Below, piece by piece: positions 43,301-57,800 of a stretch of DNA of 64,000 nucleotides (position 1 is the first letter of the stretch; each line of letters opens with the position of its first letter). The notes beneath the pieces were generated by a model. It worked only from the letters and a program-made list of their open reading frames with translations. It searched no databases and was not told the DNA's origin. The position numbers and the translations under genes were made by a program. The stretch is taken from positions 14,053,001 to 14,117,000 of the forward strand of contig NC_044584.1 of assembly GCF_901933205.1 (NCBI RefSeq), in the 5' to 3' direction. This DNA comes from Camarhynchus parvulus (taxonomy: Eukaryota; Chordata; Aves; Passeriformes; Thraupidae).

Positions 43301-45045
43301 CCCTCCTCTTTCCCAGAAAATGTGGCAAATTGCATAATTCTCCTGGTAGCTGAAATGCCTTTAAGTCCCTTTTCTGCAGTTATAAAAGAAGAACCATTGG
43401 TATACCTTGGAGAAGATAAAAGTAGTAGGAGTGAGGATGACAAGAATAGCTGATTTTCCTCTAAGAACAAAACTGCTGTTGCGTTGATTTGGCCACAGTG
43501 AGTGTTTCCCAATATGGGCTTCAGAAACTGCAGAGCATGTTAATTCCTGTTACCCTTTTTATTTTATATGTAAATGTGCTAAAAGCTTATGTTTAAAAAT
43601 AGGGGTGGGGATGATGCTGAGGGTTTTTGCTATGGGGGAAACTTTTAAACAGGACTAGACAACTCAAAGTATCCTGCAAAAAAATTGTGCAAATCTCTTT
43701 GAATATGCATCTTGCCAGTAAGAACTTCCAGCAACAGATCTTAACAAACCAAGAAAATAACTTATTTTTAATGAAACATCAAATCTCAAATTGCTAGTCT
43801 GTTTAGATTTTAACTTTAATTTGAAATGTTGAAATGATATTCAGGTCCTCTTTTCCTCACCTTTAAACCCACTGCTGTTCTTTTCCATGGATGCACTATT
43901 GTCTCAGCAAATGGGAGCAGCCAATGTGACCTTAATTATATTTGTACTTCTCTGAACTAAACAGCTGTGATCTTATCACCTTGTTCTTATTTCCCATTCC
44001 TTCCATCTACTCCTAGCAGTTTTCTTTATTTCTGTCCCTGTTAGATTGTGGAAGTGTGAGCTGCACCTGCATGGTCAGCACATTTCTGTGTGTTACAAGC
44101 ATTGTAATCTCCATGTTCTTTTCTATTCCTGTCTTTAAAAAAACTAACATTTTGTTTATTTCTCAACTGCCACTCTGCAATGAGATGATTTCAGTATTCA
44201 GAGCATACTGGCATCCATAACCTTCTTTTTCAGATGTTGGTTTTGCACTCAAAACATTTGGATAGGTTGAACTATTTTTCCTTGCATATGTTTTTTTTTT
44301 TTAATGACATTTCTAAACACTAACATACTTTTTTTCCCTAAATATTTGAGTCTGACAGGCCATTTCAGACATCCTTCAAATTTGTTGAGCTTGGAATAGC
44401 AAAGAAATGCCAGAAAATTTACAGACCAGGGCTTGGGTATGAGTTGTGTGTTGTAAGGGATGCTGGACAGATTTACATACCTCTGTGGCCTGAATGCCTG
44501 CATGTTGTGGTATTGCATCCTGTGTACTGAGGACTTTCTGAAATAATGTTTAGCATTTAAAAAAGGTTGATTATGTAATGTGATGTACTGGGTTAGACCA
44601 TGAAATGCTTTGAAGTCAGAGAATGAGAAACCCACAGTTTAGGTGATCAAGAAAGGTATTAAATATTGATATCTTGAGAAAATGGCATGTGTCTTCAATT
44701 CTTTCACACTGCAATCTAAATAAATCACAAATTTGTTTCTTTGGGGAGCTGGATGCAGGTAGCAGAAGCAGTTTTATAGAGAGACCTTGAGGCAATGGTG
44801 AAAATAGCCCTATTTATTCATGGTATTTTACATATTTCTCAGAGCAGTGGGTGGGTACATTCGAGTGTATAAGAACCAGAGTTGCCAGCTCGTTGCTCAC
44901 ATCTGTGCTTTCCCTGGTTCTGTGTATTTCTCTGGAAACCTTTCTTCTTCCTGAGGCTTGAGGGGGGGAAAGTAGGATGTGATGTTATCTGCAGTGTGAT
45001 GCATGTACCCTCTTGCTGTCTGTGGGCTACAGCTTCACATTGGTT

Positions 45046-45110
45046 TAAAAACTGGACTCGATGATCTTGGAGGATTTTTCCAGCCATAATAATTTTATAT
45101 TTCTATAACT
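45046..45110 (+). mobile_element. CR1 LINE 3'-terminal fragment
   Basis: AAAACTGGACTCGATGATCT, followed by TGGAGGATTTTTCCAGCC, matches the conserved CR1 3' end, in which a TTGGACTCGATGATC block precedes a TTCCAACC-type block. It runs into a decayed tail (TTTTATATTTCTATAA) in place of the ATTCTATG octamers. No CR1 coding sequence is attached, so it is a 5'-truncated old insertion. This family dominates avian interspersed repeats. Confidence 0.75.
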
Positions 45111-47990
45111 GTAAAGCCTCAATGCTGGAACAACAAAAGCCCATGATTTTAGATGGAAAGCTGAGAGGTAGTTATTTACACATAGGCAGCCCAAGAGGAA
45201 TTAAGTACAAATGAACTGCAGTGAACTGCAGACTCCTAGCCCCTGTGCCAGCAGTGGCTGTGGCTCGGCAGCCTGTGCACGAACAGCTGCGCTGATGTGC
45301 ACAAAGACCAATTACCATCCCTCTAATTGCAAAGTGTTCCCACTGGCTTCATTGTGCTGGTGTAGCCCAGGGAAAACTTGGTTCTGGATTCTTGGTCATC
45401 AGCAGGCACTGCAGGGCTTGAGCAGACTGGGCATGGGGCTGTTACCATGTCAGGGCTGCCGTTGTTTCAGTGCTGTGTTTGTGTGCACACTTGTGCATGA
45501 GTGTGCATGGTTTAAACAAACAGCCCCTCAAATCCTCTCTAGCATGACTGCAATGCTCTGATCACAGACCCTTATTTGCTGATTTTAGCAGCAATAATAT
45601 GAATGATTTTTGGGGTGATGGATGACTCAGTGGTCATTAAGGCCAGAGAAGCCCTGCCAGTGTGTGCCAAAGAGCCCTCCTGCGCCGAGGAGAGCCTGTG
45701 CTCTGTGATTGCCAAGTCCTGGGGAAGGTGGAAAACCTTGGGCCTGCTTGGAATAGGATTCTGTGAAAGTCCTGCTTCATTCTTGGTAGGGATCAAAGCA
45801 GATTGCTGGACTGGGAATCTCAGGGTGGTTTCTAATGCTGGCCTGGCATTGCCATGTCGTGGGATCTTGTGAGCCCCTTCAGTTTGTATAGTGTCTCTCG
45901 CCAGTATCTCATATGGAGCAGGCACTAAAGTCTTGACAGGGACTCACTGGCTTTGCAGCAGTAAAATAGTTACTAATACTAAATTACTAATTTTTCTCCT
46001 AACCTGCAGTCTATGGGCATAACTTCACGAGATCTGTCCCTTTGTCAGCAGAAGCCTGAAGTACAGGGAGGTGTAAACAAGCAGAGAGTGTCACTGAGCC
46101 ACCAACATTCAGGATGAAGTATAACAATGAAGGTAAGCCTCCAAAATAGTCTTATTCCACAATTACCTGCAAGGCGAGCTAGAAATCCTTGACAGGACTG
46201 ACACCATGTTGCTCTCCATACTGTGGAGACACATTTGCAGTGTGAGCACACAAAGTACTGCTTTTAAAGCTGTGGACATGAAATTAATATCAACTCAAGG
46301 AAAATGCTGGGTTTTTTGACCTTTGTGGGATGCTTTGTCCTGAGCTTACACAGAAACTTCTTTTTCTTTTAACCTTATATAAGTTATGTTGTTAGATCAT
46401 GTTTTTAAAGACTTTTCCACATGGTATTTTCAGTGGACACACTTGTGACATTTGCTGTTCATATGACCCCTGTGAACTCACAGAAGTGCCCTCAGGGAGT
46501 CATGAATATGAAAGTGTTTCCTTTTTTGGCTTCATTTTTCACTGTTTTTGCTGGCTGGTGGGTTGTGTGCAGTGCAGAGCAGCTGTCCTGAATGTTATTG
46601 TTCTGTCCTCCTTACAAGGGGCACAAAGGAAAAGCCTTCTGGAGAAAGCAGCTTTGTTTCCTCTCAAGAACTTCAACACGAGAAAAATGTCAGAAAAAGA
46701 GGACTTAACGAAAGAATTTGAACTATTACAAGAGTGGTCAAAATATTTTTTTAATGAGATATGTTATAAAAAGAGAAGCAATGTAGTAATGGTTTTGGAG
46801 ACTTAATCAGAAGAGTTGATTCCCATTCCAAAAATGATCTTTGCACTAGAGTTGCATCTTAATTAAGGGCCTGCATTTTAGTGGTCCACCAATCAAACTA
46901 AAGATCTCTTTGTGGATATAAGATGGTGACAGTCCTATTTTAATATTGTGATGTCTTTTAATTGCCTTTCCTGCACAGTCTGTGCTCACACCCCACCACA
47001 TCTGTCCATAGAGCCCTTTGTTAAACTGGCAGGTGAGAGGGAGGGACAGGAGGGACAGTGTCACTGGGTAACTCAGTATATTGGCACAAGTGTCCATCCA
47101 CTGGCAGAAAATAAAATATTAAATGGCAGTTTCAAAGGAAAAAAAAGCCCAGCAGAAACTCTGCTCCAGGAGAACTGAAGCTGCGAGTAAGAAGCTGTAT
47201 TTGCAATTGAGCCTTGTCTGCCAGTGCAGAAAGAAGCAGAGTGAGAGAGTGACAGTGGTGGGGATGGGATGGAACAGCCACATGGCAGCTGCATCGAATG
47301 TAGCAAAGCCCCACTCAAATTTCTCCATTAAATAAGGAAAATAGTACTCAGCCCATAAACAAGCAGAAGAAATCCCTCCTTATGCTGATAAATGCTTCCA
47401 ACTGCTGAATAAAATGTTTATATCTTGAATAAGCGATGCAGCAGAATATTCAGGACAGCAATTTTGATTTAATGCCTGAGCACTGGGAGATGCAGTGCTG
47501 TCTTGCCCTGTGCCATTGAATTCAACAGTGTTGCCCTCTTATTCAAGTGAATCTCATGAGTGTGAGCGAGCCAGTTTTCCACTCCCTGATGTGCTGGTGT
47601 AAGTGTTAAACTTCCCAAAAGTGATATAATGCCCCCAAATATTTGGTTGATTTATTTTAATTCTTGTATTTATTTACATTTTAATTGCTACAGTTGGAAT
47701 AAATTCTCTACTTTGAAGTTTTATTACATTAATGAAGCTGGCATAGTGTAGCCTAACTAATTTTGGAATCTCTCTTCAGCCTTTCTAGTTCTGTGAAAGA
47801 CAATTTCAAGTAAAACGCAATGAGGCCTGAGTAAGTTGTTCAGCATATGGCACCCTGGTATCCTCAGAGGTACAGAGGGGAAGAAAAATATATGTATCAA
47901 ATTTCATAATCAGCAAGAACATTAGCCCTTAATAAAATTGAGTGTGGTCTTTTGGGCTTTTTTTTAGGAACATGATTTATAATTAATGAT

Positions 47991-48044
47991 ATTTATTTTT
48001 TCTTTCAATCTTTTTTTTTCTTTTAATTTTTTTTTAAATTTTCC
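47991..48044. repeat. T-rich low-complexity tract
   Basis: Runs of T up to nine bases are broken by C and A over about 54 bases. There is no other signal. Confidence 0.8.
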
Positions 48045-51000
48045 AGTACCTTTTCTCCTATGATATGGGCTCTCTTCCAAGAAATAAGCCCTGTGGTGTA
48101 TCCTGACAGACAGAGACAGAAGATATTTGTTTTTAGGAGCCGTGTGTATGTGCTGGACTCTGACAGAGTTGTCTTCAGGTATGTCATAGCCCTCTATGTT
48201 TGTGCCCATTTTCAAATACATTTTTCTGTTTTATTAAACCTCCAACAAGAACTAATGAAATGCAGACCTGGGGAAAAGAGGCAGGTGGGAGTGCAGGACC
48301 CCCTTGGGTTTGTGCACAGATGAGCTGACACTGAATTTCAGTCCTGTGAAGGGGACACAGCCCTCTCCTATGACTGCCCTGGTGGTAGCAGGTTGTCCTA
48401 GTTGCAGGTGAGTGTCAGAGGAATTGCTTTCTGTTCAGCCATCCTTGATGTTGTGTCCTTTCATACCTATGAGAGAAACTGTCTACGCAGGTGCTGGTGC
48501 AGAAATACATCACTTGAGCTGTGAACAATGAACTACATTCTTTCTTCTAACACTAAATTCAGGTCTTGTTAAAATAAAAAAAAGGACAGGTTGCACAAGG
48601 AACAAGAACTTTCAGTTCAGACTGTGCCAGGGTAAGTAGTAAGTGCTGGGTTTGAAAGTCCTTGTCAGATTTCTGTTCAGCTGGTGTGTGCAGTGTCAGA
48701 AGGAGCAGAAGTGTGTGTATTGCACAGGCAGGCACTGAGGATGCTGCCGACTCCTCTCACTCCTGTGCCAGCCTTTCCCCAGTGTGGATGTCTTATCTGT
48801 TGAGTGTACCGTGTACTAGACATTTTAAAATCCTTGTATTTTCCCACATGACTTCTTTTGGAATAAAGTGAAGCTGCAAATGGATTTCCACTCTCTAATT
48901 TCCTTCCCTTGCAATGTGGCAACTTGAAGCTTGGCAAATGCAGTTTTTATAACCTATAACAAATGTGCTCATAACCTTGTACTTTAACATCAGCTGCTCA
49001 CTATTCTTGCCTTAATCTGAAAGTCTTGATAATAAACATTCAGGCAGGAAAAACTACTGAGACTATTGAGTGTCTGTTATAATAACTCTGATTTAGTATC
49101 TTGAAGGACTAGAATGAAATTGAACCTGATAACATCAATTTTGTGCAACCTGTCTTTTCTACCAGCTTTTAATCATTTTTCATAACAACTCTGCATTAAC
49201 AGCCTATTCTGGAAATACATTCCTCTGTTGTTCTCTGGTATTACACACTCCTTGTTTTGTTTTTATAAATAATATTTCTCTCTCTCATTCATCTGTGCTC
49301 CCCACATATCACCAGGTAGATTTGATGGATTTCTCCTCCTGAAAGCCATCTGCTCAGTTATATTAGATAACATAAACCCATCCACCAAAATGCACATTGG
49401 TAGAAGCTCCTGCTAAACCCAAGCATTCATTTATGATCCTTCTTTCCAACACTTGCCCCTGGCCAGGCCTTCCCAGCTAAAACCTTTCAGACAGTGCAGG
49501 GACTCCAGACACATTTTGGAGTTGTCCAGTTGGGCATGGTAAGAACTCCTGGGCTCTGCCTGGGGAGGCTGGCCTGGGTGCATGGAAAGAGGTGGATGAA
49601 CCATCCTGAAAGGGAAGGAGTCACATACTCACTGCTGCAGTGGGTTATTGTGCCCAAAACAGAAGATGGATGAAACTGAGGACAGAATTCAGAGACAGTG
49701 GAGAAAGTAGGGTAGACAGTGTGTTCTTGGAGCTGGGGGTTGGGTGACCCTAAGGAAGAGCAGCAGCAGGATGAGAGGCTCCTTTCTTATCCAGGGAAGC
49801 TCCGCTTCTGCTCTTCTGGCACAAACCCTGGTACAGGCCACCAGAGAACTGAGTATGACAGTAAAGGGCTTCACAATAGAAACAAAACTAAATAACACTA
49901 TATATTTCTTTTAATCAGGCCTTTCCCTGCCTTTTTTGCCCTGCACTTGGGCAGAAGGAGAGCTGCTTGTGCAAGGGGTCGTGGCCTGTCCTCCGGGCTG
50001 TTGGATGGAAAATGCATCTGCCATCAAGACCTCAAGCTGTGGTAAAAGCCTGAAGTGCTCCAAGACATTCTATCAGTTTTGTAAGAGCTATATAGTGGGT
50101 CTGTCATGCTCATGACTGAACATGTATTTGTATTTCCACTGTGTTTTGACTGAAGAGATTTTCTGTTTGACCTGCCCATGTACAGAAGCACTCTGGCATG
50201 AACCAGATGAGCCCTACTCAGGCTAAAAAGGAAGTATTTTTTTACTTTTTCTCAGATATTTCTTATCCCAGTCAGTCAGAGTTGCTGAGGTCACTGGTCA
50301 GCAGTACAGGGGTATGTGCCAGAGCAGCCCAAGCAGTGAGTCAGGCAAGGGAGGTTTTTGGGTGATGGGTGTCACCCTCAGGTGGCCATGAGCACCAGAT
50401 GCCCAGTTTTTCTCAGCCTGAAAAGACATTGTGGTATTACACAGAGCCCAGCTGCTACTGGCTGCATCCAGCTGCATGAAGAAGTGTCTGCAGAGCTTGT
50501 GGCTTCTCAAACATGCAAGTCGTGGTATGTGTAATTTTCACCACTTCCCACCATGGCAGAGGTGGGATTTCTCACTCAGAGGGATGTTGTACTGACTCTG
50601 GAGACTGAATATGTGCCTCCAAGAGGAATTTCACAGCCTGGCCCTCCTCCTCAGAGCTCACAGGGCTTCTGGTTTCCTTTGGCAGGAGGTGTGCCATGGA
50701 AAAACTTACTCCTGGAGGGACTGAGTATTTCCTGAGCTAATTACCTTGCATTGTTTGCAATCCTTGAAGCATCAAAGTTGATATGCTGAGTGCAAGAAGG
50801 GAAAAGTGGCTAGAACTTGTAATGAAGCTTAATGAAAACTAATGCAAGTTTAAATAAAAAGAAGCAAACAAGTCCCTAGTGAGATACGTGAGCCACAGTT
50901 CCACAAAATTTAATTAATCTTTCCTTTGTATTAAACATTATGTTGCAGGGAAGAATCTGTGCCGAGGACAGAAGTGACTAATTTCACAGCAAGGAGTAAA

Positions 51001-51865
51001 CTTTTGTGGGTGGTTTTGTCTCACCACATGCCTGGAAGTAGGTACAAAGGAATAACAACTGAGGACTTCAGGTACAGAGACAGCTGCTGGATGAGCCAGG
51101 TCATGAGCTGACATCATCAGGTAAATACAGACAGGAAGTGTTTGGCTTTTTTCAATCAAGAAGTAAAGGGAAATATTTTTAGTGCATGTTTGAAACACCT
51201 CTGCCTGCTCCAGATGGTGTGTCATTGTTCTGGGCTCTGACCTCAGCCACTGGTAAAGTTTGGTTCTGCACAGCACTGGCCACAGGCTTGCAACCCTTTG
51301 GCCAAATGTCCCAGGAACAGCAGGTATTTAGAGTTAGAGCTTTATATCTCACATGTTAACTACATAAGCCTCTCCAGAGGTTTAACACAACCACTTGCAG
51401 AGCAAGAACATTTGGTATGTCCTCACAACAGGCAGAAGTTGTTCCCGAGGAGCCCCTACCCACAGCTGTTTGCTTCCTTGTTGCAGATATATATAAATAA
51501 TTCCTAGAGAGGTAAACATTTGTTTGCTCAAGAGATCCATTCCAATATCTGTGAACTGAATGAAGGTTTGCATTTCCCTTAGCCAGGATCCTGTTTACTG
51601 TCCCACTTTCAGACCTCCTGCCATAGCCTTAGAGAGTAAATAAGCCTGAGATTTGCTGAATTCTGCTTTTTGTGTGCCTCTCTCTCTGGAATCAGCTTCC
51701 TGTGCTGGCAGGAGCGCCTTCACAGGAGGAGGCAGCTCCTCAGTCCTGAGGAGAAGGACTTTGGTCTGAGAGCAGCTGGGGGATGCTGGCAGCTGCACCA
51801 GCTGCTGCTGCAGGCTTGCTCTGCAGGATTTCCTTCTGGCAGCACTCAATGCTCTCTTTTATCTT

Positions 51866-51884
51866 AAAAAAAAAAAAAAAAAAA
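51866..51884. repeat. A19 homopolymer
   Basis: This is an uninterrupted run of 19 A. No AATAAA lies just upstream and no flanking target-site duplication is obvious, so I do not call it a retrocopy tail. Confidence 0.9.
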
Positions 51885-54800
51885 TCCTCCTCCCACTGCT
51901 GCATGGCTGCATGAATGGATTCCCTGTCCTGGAAAAGGAAAGTAGACCAAGAAAGTAAGAGTCCTACCCCTGGTGCAGGCATTATAGAGGGGGCTTGAAA
52001 GGCTGGAAGGTGATGCCCAGCCCCACCTTGGCCTGGTGTGGGGTAGCCCCAACAAGCAGGGAGGGCAGGGAGTGAGGGCTCAGGCCCCCCAGAGTTGCAA
52101 GGTTTGAAGGGCACCATCTCACACACTTTGACAGTGCTGGGGAACAAGCAGTTTACAAACTCTTACCACTGACTTTCCCTCTGACACCTCATCTGCTGTT
52201 TCTAACCTTGACCATTTTTGGTGATACCAGGAGTATTTCTACCCCTGCATATGTTCCACAAATGACTAGAATCATTAAATGTGCAACTGCTGATGGCGAC
52301 TGTCTCTCCCAGAGCTGGTGGACAGCCAAAAGAGCTGGATTTGCTCTGGCGAGTCAATATTTGCAGAGCTAAAGACCCAAAATAAGAATGAGGAAATGAT
52401 GTGGCAGATTTCATGAGAGAAATGTCTGAACTTCTCTGATGAGTTTATTTTGCCTCTCTCTGATGCCACTAAGCTGACAAAAAGCAGGTGGTTGATTAAG
52501 TGTCACAGTCAGCCCTGTGGCACTGGTGATCCCAGGGAGGACACTCTGACAGGTAAAAGGAGCTCTGTTTCATCCTCTGCATGTCTTGCATGTAATTTGT
52601 TGCACGGGCTGAGGGCATTGTGAGAGATGAGCAGCTCATCACTCCTTGGGTCTCTCCCTCGCCTTTCCCATCAGACATTTAATGTACAGTGTGTATTCTT
52701 GACCACTGCACTGCCAGGAAATCTCTTGCACAGAATTTTGATTGAGTTTGGGTTTTTTGCATGTTTTGAAAATACAGTTTCACAAGAAACACAGCATTGC
52801 TGCAGATCTTTCGTTACCTGTTGGTGCACGACAAGAAGTTAGAATACTTACAGAAAAACCTAAAATATTAACACAGGAAAATTAACAAATATATTTATAA
52901 GTTAATCCAGAGAAAAATACTCATGGCTGGGTTTTTCTAATGGGGATGGAAAAGCAGAAGAACTGTCAATATTATTTTATGCCAAATAAGTAATGATAAC
53001 AGGGTCAGTCTTTTCTAACACCCTCTTTCCTCTGTTTGACTTATACTTGACTTATTGAAGCCAAAGACCTGCATTATTTCATAAATGCATTGGGCACAAA
53101 TGCTCTGATGGGGAAGAAGTTAATTAGGATGAAGAGGGAAGCTGTGTTCCAGGTGCAGGAGCCATTAGTATTCTTCTGCTCCAGTTCCCTGAACTGCTGC
53201 ATTTATTAACCTTTAGCCAGATCAGAGCCGATTTCTCCTGTTTCTTACATAATGTTGGAATTCTAATTGACAGTACTGATGAAAGGGAAAAGTCTCTCTG
53301 CAACTCAAATTTTTCTTGCTTTCATGTAGAGGGCTTTAGAACAAGAGTCTTATCAGCTGTGAATAATTGCATCTCATTAGCTGTGTACTGGAGTTATATG
53401 TATATGCATATTGGAGTCGTGTATATATTTGGCTGGGAAATGTTATGGCTTGCTTCAAGTGGCACTGGGGATGTGAAATTCAGTGTGCATGGCATGTTTA
53501 TGCAACTGAGTGACATTGCTGAAGAGGCAGGAGATGATGATTGCACATTTGGGTGTTTGCAGTGGTTTTCTCTGGTACCTCAATAGGTTTTGTGCTTCTA
53601 GGAAAATTTAGTTCTGTGCTGATCTTGTAAATCCAAATTCACAGAAAGTTTTGGAGTCTCTAACAGACAGAGAAAGCTGCCAAAAAAGTAATTTGCATGA
53701 GAATGCTGTCGTCTTAGCCCTCAAATCCTTTAGAACATTAGGAAATTCAAATAATCCACTTACAATCTTTTCATTGCACCCTTTATTTTGACTTTTTTTT
53801 TCCATATGGCTAGAAGAGGGTTCTTTTTAATAAAATGAGGTGGTTTATATCCAAGAGGACAAGTTTCTTCTCCTTAAAGGGGCTAAACAGTTACTCAGAG
53901 ATGATTTTCCATTGTGCAGAAGCTGCAGCTGCCACATGGCTCTGTGATAGGGGCTCCCACCCCTGGGAATAACCTGGCTGCAGAGCAATCACTAATTGCT
54001 TTCTGGTACAAGGATTATCTTGTGATTGCCCGTAGTTCAGAGACAATTCAACTCACACACACATATATTGGCATGAAGAAAATGCCAACTGCTCTTATTT
54101 CCAGCAAAACAGTGACATAATTGTCAAGCCGATTGAAAACAAAAGCTTCCTCCTAATTTATTTGTTATTAAACAAAGAAAAAAAATCTGCTGTTTAACTA
54201 AGAAGTGCTTTCCACACTTTGTAGGAAAAACAGCTAAAATTTAATGCTAGGACAATTCATAATGAAGTTGTTGAAATATGAGTGTTACATAAATCCTCAT
54301 GGATTCTTTCTTTCCAAAATGCAAACTGCTGATTTCTTCTTGATCCTATTGGATTACAGATATTTAACCTAAGCAAAGCTTTCATGTAGGGTTCATTTTA
54401 TATTATTGTTTTCTCAAAATTACAATTACAGGTCCCTTTATATACAGAATAACATCAAAATGTAGGAATATTTCTTTAGGCCACTTTATGCTTTTTCTCT
54501 TTGAGAAAAAAAAAATGTTTTTTGTTTTTCTTATGATAACTTATGTTTGACAGCTTTGTCTTTGATTTGACTGGAGAATTTCAGTACCTGACCAGAAAGT
54601 TCTGTAAATCAGATTCTCAGCGCTGCCCGGCATAGTGCACAGCAAGGAGATAAGAGACCAGAAATCACATTTCCACTTGTTGTGTCGAGATGAACATTTG
54701 AAGGACAGGATTGCTGCTGACTGCAAATAGTGGAGCCTGCAGGACTTTTTCCTGAAACAAATTGAAGTATGTTCAGCAATATATTAATTAGCAGCTGGAA

Positions 54801-57800
54801 AAAAATATTGGGAAGGTTGTGGTAGTGATTAATTGTTTTGCTTATTAAATTATTTTCCTAGCATATGGTTTTTTTCTGCAGAAATACGTTATTTTGAGTA
54901 TTATAGCTCATGCTTACGTGAGGAAAGAAGAAGGTATTTTTCTAAGATAGCAGAAAGATTTTCTCCTGTATTTCTAAGGAAAATAATAATGAAGATCAAC
55001 ACTTGAGAACTGCCTGGAAGAAAATAGATAATTATAGACTTCATTATGCTTTCAAACAGGCAAGCAAAGTTTTAAATCAGACCTTTAAAACCACAGGAGT
55101 TCAGGGAAAAAAATTGTGAGGAGCACCAATTTTCTGATCAATCAACACTTGCAATGAAAAACCAGCATTATGTTCTTAGAGGCTTAGTGACTATTTTCCC
55201 TCCAAACTTGGGATTTTAATAAAACAGAGATGGAATTCTGTGCATGAAACCTTCCAAACCATCAGTCACAACCAGAGGCGGGAGTTAAAAACTCCAGGCT
55301 GGACATAAAACTGAGAAAGTATATAAAACTGAGGCAGAAGATAATGAAAGAAAGGAAACCAGATTGCATGAAACTGCAATTAATCCAGAGATTGGCTTCC
55401 AAACAATATAAGCCCCCTTCCAAAAAATGTAAGTCCCCCAGGCTGTTTCTAGCATGGAGCAACCTCTCCAAAGGAGTCAGCTCCCCAGGAGGTCACAGCA
55501 TGCACAGGTACAAGGGGATATTCTGTCCTTTAGAGTTTTCTTCTAATATTCGATACACGCTTCATTACCCACTAAAGTTTCACCTTGCCCCTGAAAACCA
55601 CTGCAATTAATGTTTTCTCAGTAATCAGGACATAAAGACTCTCCTGGTGAAGTAGGTCATATTATGAGCATTTAGCTTTTCACTAGGGAGATTTCAGTGT
55701 AGCCTGTCCTTTTCAACTTTGTGATTTAGCAGGAGGAACAGACTAGCTGGAACAACTTGACACCTTCAGCTGTTACCACCTTCAAACTCCCAAATAAATT
55801 CCTAACACGGGGGATATCCTGCAGCTTTGCAAAGCCCACATTACTGATTATTTTTATCTTCCTGGACTTGGTAATGTGGCCATAGTGACTTGGGGATCTG
55901 CTTTTCCTTGACCCAAGTGCAAGGATGGGTCCTGGTCATGGAGTGGGCTCTTTAATGTCCTGCAGCTGTGTTTTCCCCTCAGTCTGTACTGAGGAAGAGT
56001 GACCCTCAAGATGTGCTAAGAAATAATCATAACTTGGCTGAAGAGCCCTATAAAAAGCAACAATGTTTGGGCTTGCTGAGCTGGGCAGAAGAGCTCAGCG
56101 CTACTGCAGCTTCATTTTGGAGTCTGAGGCATCCAGAGGGATTGAGAGGGATGAGTCAGTGCCCATGCTGGGTGTTAGAGCCTAACAGAGTGCTGAGTAA
56201 GGAACTCCTGCTGAGATGGAGGACACAGGAAACACAACTGTCTTGGTTCAATGTTAGCTAAACACCTAACAACAGTCAACAGCTAACAACAACAGTGTGG
56301 CAGGACACACTTTTTAGACAGGCTTTACCTGTTTTATAATCCTGCTGAACCCTAGTATTGGCAACATTAGTCCTTGCTTGCACTCTTCGGCTGTTGCTGT
56401 ACTGAAAGGTGAAATATTTATCTTTAAGCGTCAATGAGGATAGAAAATCAGGCTAACTCATCTGATGGGAACCCTCCTCCTGCTCACCTCTCCAAGGGTG
56501 AAGCACTGGAGAAGACTGTTCTTCCACCAATAATATCATTTGGTTCAAGGTAGGCCAAGCAAAAAGTCATCTAAAATGTGTTCACACAGGTGGTGATATT
56601 GGTATAATTTTACCAGTTACTGTAATGCCCATGCAGACAAACTTAGAAGAACAGGTCTTAATCAAAGATGAACTTAGATGACAGTTTAAGTGATCAGATT
56701 CATGCCTTTTTAAAAAATGTGTCTAAAACAGGTATGTTGTTTCTGTTTTGGTCCTCTTTAGTGCTGTCTGTAATCATGCCCCTATTAAAATGATACTTTT
56801 AGGGACTATTTATTTGATAGACTCTCAAGTATTCATTATCTTAATTACCCACTATAAATTACCCATGATACTCTATCCTTGTTTGGTGCAAAAGTAATGA
56901 CTTGTTGTCATTCAGGTGCTAATCACCAAATCTTAATCCTTTGCTAGTTTGTTATGGATTTTCAGAGGAAAAATTAGAGAATCTTAAATATGTCTGTTCT
57001 CTAACTTGTCTTTTAACAGCAGTGCATCCATTCTGCCTCTGGAGAACAGCAGATGGTGTCAGGCTGCAGAGCCAGGGAATTGTGGTGCTGGAGGTGACTG
57101 GAGGGGTGTCCCTTTGCTGTGGGATGTGATGTGCTCCAGCTCGTTGGGAGCTGTGCATCAGCCCCGCTTGATGTGTGCTAATGGCATTTCTTGTTGGCAC
57201 TTTTTATACAATTGCTTGTCATTCTCCAGTGGTGCCAATGTGTGCCACAGCGAATCAAACCAGCTCCTGATGGTGGCCTGGCCCTGGCTCAGAGCTGGGC
57301 TGTGTGCTGCCTGCTCACCCTGCCCTGGCACACTGGGACTGGTGGAGCTGCTGGCTGTTACTGGTGCAGGGGACAGGGACTGTGTTTGTCCCTGTGCTTT
57401 CTGTAAGGTATGAAATGAAATCTATGGGGCTGAGGAGTACTGGGATGCCCAGTACCATCATTTAGGTTTTGGTCCTATGCTGCAGTCACTAGGCTGCAGT
57501 GCTTCACCTGCACACAAAACCATACAATTAACCATATCCTAAAGATCTGGTGAAGACCAACAGCATAAAAATATGGAGAAGTTTCTCCATAGCTTGTTAG
57601 AATAGTGGAGGTTGTAGTGTCTATAGATGGCTCACTGTAATCTAACAGCTTGCCACATGCCAAAAGAAGCCCACAGCATTTTATTTCAGTAGTGTTATCC
57701 CTGGAATTATTTATTAATGTTCCGGTCTTACTCTAGTGGAAGAGTCTTTCTATTAAATCACATTTAAGATATTTTTATCAGTGCTATTTCCAGCTGACAT

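Noticed and set aside
46399..46806. 135-codon ORF in the intergenic region
   Set aside because: Mixed hydrophobic and charged composition without family resemblance; no neighbouring exons fit it.
51660..51884. Sequence ending in A19, considered as a processed retrocopy
   Set aside because: No AATAAA before the A run, no recognisable parent gene and no evident target-site duplication.
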